From Natronococcus pandeyae (GTDB lineage Archaea > Halobacteriota > Halobacteria > Halobacteriales > Natrialbaceae): a DNA stretch of 64,000 nucleotides. The first letter of the stretch is position 1. Each line of letters begins with the position of its first letter. Made by a program: the position numbers and the translations under genes. This document shows, piece by piece, positions 60,929-64,000 of this stretch. The stretch covers positions 248,001 through 312,000 of the forward strand of contig NZ_PHNJ01000004.1 of NCBI RefSeq assembly GCF_008122205.1, in the 5' to 3' direction. A model generated the notes under the pieces. It was not told the DNA's origin. It ran no database searches and saw only the letters and a list, made by a program, of their open reading frames with translations.

Positions 60929-61953
60929 CGTATCTCCTGCTCCGGGGGATCCGCTCGATTCTGGCTGCAAAGCTGTTCGAGTTTCGCCGCCGCGTCGCCG
61001 GATTCGATCGCTTCGCGTGCGGCGTCGGCACCGTCCTCGAGCGAGTCGGCTGCACCCGCGACGTAGATCGCCGCGCCGGCGTTCGCGAGGATGACGTCGC
61101 GTTTCGCACCCGTCACGTCGCCCTCGACGATTCCGCGCATATCGGTGGCGTTCTCCGCGGGCGAACCGCCTGCGATAGCTGCGATCTCCTGTTCCTCGAG
61201 GCCGAGATCCGCGGGCTCGAGGGTGTACTCTTCCACGTCGGATCCGTTCACTTCCGCAGCGACCGTCTCGCCGTGGATCGCGATCTCGTCGGTGCCTGCG
61301 CCGTGGACGACCAGCGCGCGATCGACGTCCATTCGCGCGAGCGCGTCGGCGAGCACGGGCACGAGATCGGGATCGTAGACGCCGACGACCTGCGCGTCGG
61401 CGCCGGCGGGGTTCGTCAGCGGGCCGAGCACGTTGAACACCGTCCGCATCCCGAGTTCCTTGCGCGGGCCGATGACGGCCTTCATCGCCGGGTGGAAGAC
61501 CGGCGCGAGCATGAATCCGATTCCGTCGCGTTCGATCGCCGACTCGACGGCCGGGGGTTCGGCTTCGACCTGGACGCCGACCTCCTCGAGAACGTCGGCA
61601 CTCCCGGACGAGGACGAAACCGAGTAGTTGCCGTGTTTGGCGACCGGGACGTCCGCTCCGGCGGCGACGATCGCGCTCGTCGTCGAGACGTTGATCGTAT
61701 CGTAATCGTCCCCGCCCGTGCCGCAGGTGTCGACCAGCGGTTCCCTGTCGGGTTCGATCGTCCGGGCCGCTTCGCGCATTCCCTGCGCGAAGCCGGCGAT
61801 CTCGGCTTCGGTCTCGCCTTTCGCGCGCAACGCCGCGAGCAGCGCGCCGATCTGTGCCTCCGTCGCGTCCTCGAACACCGCTCTCGAGGCCGCTCGAGCG
61901 TCTTTCTGTGTGAGATCCCGCCCGTCCGTAACCCGTTCGACGAACTCCTGCAT
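60925..61953 (-). CDS. trpD: Anthranilate phosphoribosyltransferase
   Basis: The 342-residue enzyme joins anthranilate and PRPP. MQEFVERVTDGRDLTQKDAR begins the helical domain. The glycine-rich PRPP site is VDTCGTGGDDYDTINVST, followed by VAKHGNYSVSSSSGSADVLE. GMRTVFNVLGPLTNPAGADA and EYTLEPADLG complete the family pattern. It is the promoter-proximal gene of trpDFEG. A start 38 codons earlier is open, but that part is not conserved-looking and overlaps the promoter. The stop overlaps the trpF start. Confidence 0.95.
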   Translation of the reverse strand: MQEFVERVTDGRDLTQKDARAASRAVFEDATEAQIGALLAALRAKGETEAEIAGFAQGMREAARTIEPDREPLVDTCGTGGDDYDTINVSTTSAIVAAGADVPVAKHGNYSVSSSSGSADVLEEVGVQVEAEPPAVESAIERDGIGFMLAPVFHPAMKAVIGPRKELGMRTVFNVLGPLTNPAGADAQVVGVYDPDLVPVLADALARMDVDRALVVHGAGTDEIAIHGETVAAEVNGSDVEEYTLEPADLGLEEQEIAAIAGGSPAENATDMRGIVEGDVTGAKRDVILANAGAAIYVAGAADSLEDGADAAREAIESGDAAAKLEQLCSQNRADPPEQEIR

Positions 61954-61964
61954 AGTAAACACCA

Positions 61965-62012
61965 ATGTACGTAGTTGTCTTACAATGCCCAAATGAGTAC
62001 ATCGACTTAAGC
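61965..62012 (-). promoter_or_regulatory. trp operon promoter with inverted TGTAC motifs
   Basis: ATGTAC (61965-61970) and GTACAT (61997-62002) are perfect inverted copies flanking the expected transcription start. TTGT/ACAA (61975-61978, 61982-61985) lies between them, and a TATA-like CTTAAGT on the minus strand sits at 62006-62012. TGTACA boxes are the binding sites of the TrpY repressor in methanogens, so tryptophan control is an attractive inference. No Trp-codon leader peptide is visible. Confidence 0.45.
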
Positions 62013-62136
62013 GTGTCGGAGAATCGTGGGGCGGACTCGCGTACGGCGGCCGATTCGAAACCTTCAATTATGGTGGGCAGCAACGATTGAGTGTAGTCGA
62101 GGTGGCGACGGACGCCACGGAACGCAAAACCAGGAC

Positions 62137-62211
62137 GGGTTGGTGGTCTAGTCTGGTTATGACACCTCCTTGACATGGAGGAGGCCGGCAGTTCAAATCT
62201 GCCCCAACCCA
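62137..62211 (+). tRNA. tRNA-Val (GAC)
   Basis: The 75-base gene folds into a full cloverleaf: acceptor GGGTTGG/CCAACCC with discriminator A, D-arm GTCTAGTCTGGTTATGAC, anticodon stem CCTCC/GGAGG with loop TTGACAT (anticodon GAC), and T-arm GGCAG-TTCAAAT-CTGCC. No intron is present and CCA is not encoded. It is preceded by the divergent trp promoter and followed by several copies of its own 3' end. Confidence 0.95.
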
Positions 62212-62263
62212 CTTTTCAGCGACACAATGCGACGAGCGAAGCGAGGAGTTCGTCGCTGAAAAG
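62212..62263. repeat. 12-bp perfect inverted repeat directly after tRNA-Val
   Basis: CTTTTCAGCGAC (62212-62223) and GTCGCTGAAAAG (62252-62263) are exact inverted copies around a 28-base loop. It could be a processing or termination structure, or the crossover-site arms of an integrase. Confidence 0.6.
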
Positions 62264-62340
62264 TTGTCACGGCAGTTTGAACCCTGGAAGTCGCAGCTCG
62301 CGCAGCGAACGGAGAGAGCGAGCAAGAACGTCTTCCTTCG

Positions 62341-62362
62341 GTTCAAATCTGCCCCAACCCAC
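62341..62362 (+). repeat. Exact 22-bp copy of tRNA-Val 3' end (att-like)
   Basis: GTTCAAATCTGCCCCAACCC plus AC repeats bases 62191-62212 exactly in the same orientation, 150 bases downstream. This is the usual mark of site-specific integration into the T-arm and acceptor half of a tRNA. Confidence 0.75.
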
Positions 62363-62407
62363 TACTTTTGTCGCGAGCAAATTCGCAAGCGACAGGATCG
62401 TGACGTT

Positions 62408-62421
62408 GGGCAGATTTGAAC
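62408..62421 (-). repeat. Inverted partial copy of tRNA-Val 3' end
   Basis: On the minus strand these 14 bases read GTTCAAATCTGCCC, identical to the T-arm part of the tRNA. The copy is inverted relative to the tRNA and continues for a few degenerate bases (AAC after one missing C). Confidence 0.55.
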
Positions 62422-62462
62422 CACGGTCGAGAACCTGCGCCGTCGGCGCAGAACCTCGATCT

Positions 62463-62482
62463 AGTTCAAATCTGTCCCACCC
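62463..62482 (+). repeat. Degenerate third direct copy of tRNA-Val 3' end
   Basis: AGTTCAAATCTGTCCCACCC matches the tRNA 3' end except for two changes (T for C, and one missing A). Its decay suggests an older event than the exact copy at 62341. Confidence 0.55.
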
Positions 62483-62796
62483 TCTCTCTAACGGGACGAT
62501 ACCGACGAGCGACGTGTGACCCGATACGTCACGGGATCACGAGCGATAGCGCCGAACACAGTGAGACAACCGGCAGACAACCGGCCCAACTCGATTCATA
62601 TCTGGACGTGTACTCGCACTGTTCTCGAAGGATCGGAAGACAGTGTCTTCGGTGGATCTATCGCATCGACGCCTCATTTCGAGGGATTCGGCGAGTCGAG
62701 TATCATCTGCAAAACCGGCGATCTGATCGATCACCGCAGTAGCACTACCAAATGCAGGGGAAAGTGTAACTTACGTCTGAGCGAATTCACTAGGAA
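62483..62796. other. Intergenic region after the tRNA-Val scars
   Basis: About 310 bases with no supported gene. Overlapping Ser/Arg-rich frames exist on the plus strand. The 3' end provides the promoter region of the DUF4177-like gene. No integrase relic is seen. Confidence 0.45.
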
Positions 62797-62991
62797 ATGG
62801 ACCGTGAGTCGTCCCCACACTGGGAGTACAAAGTTATCGAGCCGCCGAGCGAGTTGACGAAACGCGAATCCTCGAACCCCGAAAGGCGGCTCAACGAACT
62901 AGCTGCCGACGGATGGCGACTCGTCGAGACCGTCTCGTACGACGGCGGCGGTACGAAATTTCTGATCTTCGAGCGCTCGCTCGAGGACTGA
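62797..62991 (+). CDS. DUF4177-like small protein (64 aa)
   Basis: The 64-residue product has WEYKVIEPPSELTKRESSNP, RRLNELAADGWRLVETVSYD and a C-terminal strand TKFLIFERSLED. The pattern of strand, helix with LNELAADGWRL, strand is typical of DUF4177 and relatives. It is soluble and acidic. The next gene starts 15 bases after its stop in the same direction, so the two likely form an operon. Function unknown. Confidence 0.8.
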   Translation: MDRESSPHWEYKVIEPPSELTKRESSNPERRLNELAADGWRLVETVSYDGGGTKFLIFERSLED

Positions 62992-63006
62992 CTCTCGAGT
63001 CACACG

Positions 63007-64000
63007 ATGAAAGATCTCACGACCAACAACACGATGCGGGAGCGGGCGGACGAGAACCGCTACAAGCTCTGGGTGCTACTCAATATGAATCGATGGCTGC
63101 TCACCGGGGTGATGGCGGCTGGCGTGTTCTTGGCGCTGATGCTCTGGGGGATGTCGCGCCCGCCATCGGCTCACCAGGTGATGGTGACGACCGACTGGGT
63201 CAAGATGTCGTTTCAGGCGTTGATCGGTGCGCTCATCACGGGAACCACACTCGTCGTCTCGATCAATCAGCTGGTTCTCTCCCAGGAGATCGGACCGCTG
63301 GGTAGCCAGCGCCGTCGGATGGACTTGGCGATGGACTTCTACAAGAACACGGACGACCTGCTCGATTTTCCGAGCCCTGCCAATCCCGCCCTGTTCCTCA
63401 AGGAGCTAATCGACGCGAGCAGCGATCGGGCCCGCGCGTTCGAGGATTCGGTACAGCGTAGCGACGACGAGGGTCTCCGTACGCACACCGAAAAGTACGT
63501 CGAGGACCTCTGCGAGAACGCGGAGGTAGCGACGGACGATCTGGAGAACGCCGATTTCGGCTCGTTCGACGTGATGAAGGCGGCGCTGAACTACAACTAC
63601 GATCGGAAGATGTACGATCTTCGCTGGCTGTTGAACGAGTACGAGGGGAGTCTTACGAGCGAGCAGCGCGATGCGGGTACTGAGGCGCTGACGGCGCTCA
63701 CGATGTACGGACCCGCGCGCGAATACATCAAGACGCTCTACTTCCAGTGGTCGCTCGTCAAACTCTCACAGGGAATTCTGTATCTCGCGGTGCCGGCACT
63801 CGTCGTCGCTGGTGGAATGGTGATGCTCGTCGATGGAAGTACGTTCGTCGGCACCATCCTCGGAATCGATCTCTGGTTGTGGGTGATCAGTGCCGCGTAC
63901 ACGATCTGTGTGCTCCCGTTCTTGCTGTTCGTCTCGTACATTCTCCGTCTGGCAACGATCGCGAAACGAACGTCCGCCATGGGTCCACTCGTTCTCCGCG
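63007..64000 (+). CDS. Polytopic membrane protein, partial (runs off the window)
   Basis: The frame is open for 331 codons from MKDLTTNNTMRERADENRYK to the window end. Two N-terminal membrane segments (~33-50 and ~70-88, QALIGALITGTTLVVSINQL) precede a cytoplasmic helical domain (~95-245, with RRRMDLAMDFYKNTDDLLDF and EDLCENAEVATDDLENADF). Two more membrane segments follow (~255-280 and ~290-315). The layout resembles bestrophin-like or DUF-type four-helix membrane proteins in general terms, but I do not recognise a family. It is preceded by the DUF4177-like gene. Confidence 0.75.
   Translation, partial: MKDLTTNNTMRERADENRYKLWVLLNMNRWLLTGVMAAGVFLALMLWGMSRPPSAHQVMVTTDWVKMSFQALIGALITGTTLVVSINQLVLSQEIGPLGSQRRRMDLAMDFYKNTDDLLDFPSPANPALFLKELIDASSDRARAFEDSVQRSDDEGLRTHTEKYVEDLCENAEVATDDLENADFGSFDVMKAALNYNYDRKMYDLRWLLNEYEGSLTSEQRDAGTEALTALTMYGPAREYIKTLYFQWSLVKLSQGILYLAVPALVVAGGMVMLVDGSTFVGTILGIDLWLWVISAAYTICVLPFLLFVSYILRLATIAKRTSAMGPLVLR

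Noticed and set aside
60269-62212. A 647-codon minus-strand frame that includes trpF
   Set aside because: Only the last 219 codons are TrpF. The rest is an Arg/Gly-rich out-of-phase reading of trpD, and KICGIT fixes the true start.
1-64000. CRISPR arrays, intact insertion sequences and rRNA genes
   Set aside because: No regularly spaced identical repeats of suitable length, no transposase domain with terminal repeats and no rRNA-like sequence were seen on either strand.

Overview
The window is chromosomal DNA of a halophilic archaeon, most likely a member of the Natrialbaceae-type haloarchaea. The evidence is GC-rich DNA, very acidic proteins, twin-arginine lipoprotein signals, two bacterio-opsin-activator (Bat-type) sensor-regulators, an elongator tRNA-Met interrupted by an intron, a B12-dependent ribonucleotide reductase and a trpDFEG operon. 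No plasmid, phage or intact insertion sequence was seen.

Layout. (1) 1-18 kb: signalling and cell-surface genes. Two long PAS/GAF/Bat/HTH_10 regulators (1512-4475 and 14672-17683) flank a block of exported proteins. These include a DUF4352 lipoprotein, an FxLYD protein, a deacetylase-like lipoprotein and a pair of ~620-residue Ser/Asp-repeat surface proteins (6643-8499 and 11661-13544). (2) 18-48 kb: a surface-glycan and export island. It holds a TagF-like polyol-phosphate polymerase with a LicC-like cytidylyltransferase, GT2 and GT4 glycosyltransferases, an FkbM methyltransferase, a Wzy/ligase-like membrane protein, a WbaP-like sugar-phosphate transferase, a G1P nucleotidyltransferase, an epimerase, a sulfatase-like phosphohydrolase and two paralogous ABC exporters. 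Four paralogues of a ParB/sulfiredoxin-fold-like family (18022, 22403, 40901, 47115) are scattered through it, two of them translationally coupled to glycan or export genes. (3) 48-53 kb: a three-gene operon of two tiny paralogues plus a nucleotidyltransferase-like protein, then tRNA-Met with an att-like duplication, then housekeeping genes. (4) 54-64 kb: nrdJ, trpDFEG (each junction an ATGA overlap), tRNA-Val followed by several copies of its own 3' end, and a membrane protein running off the end.

Most interesting system. Embedded in the glycan island (31.4-36.3 kb, with a possible ninth-kilobase outlier at 41.6 kb) is what looks like an archaeal RiPP cluster of lasso-peptide type. It has an RRE/PqqD protein (34006-34293), a transglutaminase-fold leader peptidase B2 (33567-34013), an HPr-kinase-like tailoring kinase (32302-33171), a divergent ABC exporter (34471-36258) and a NTP_transf_5 nucleotidyltransferase (41597-42865). 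Between B2 and the kinase lies a 39-codon gene (33187-33306) whose N-terminal half carries the lasso-type leader signature Tyr-x-x-Pro-x-Val-x3-Gly-x-Leu-x3-Thr. Its C-terminal half is a proline-rich core. No asparagine-synthase-like cyclase is present in the window, and the only acidic core residue is not at a standard lasso ring position. The product may therefore be a linear or otherwise novel proline-rich peptide that reuses lasso leader-processing machinery.
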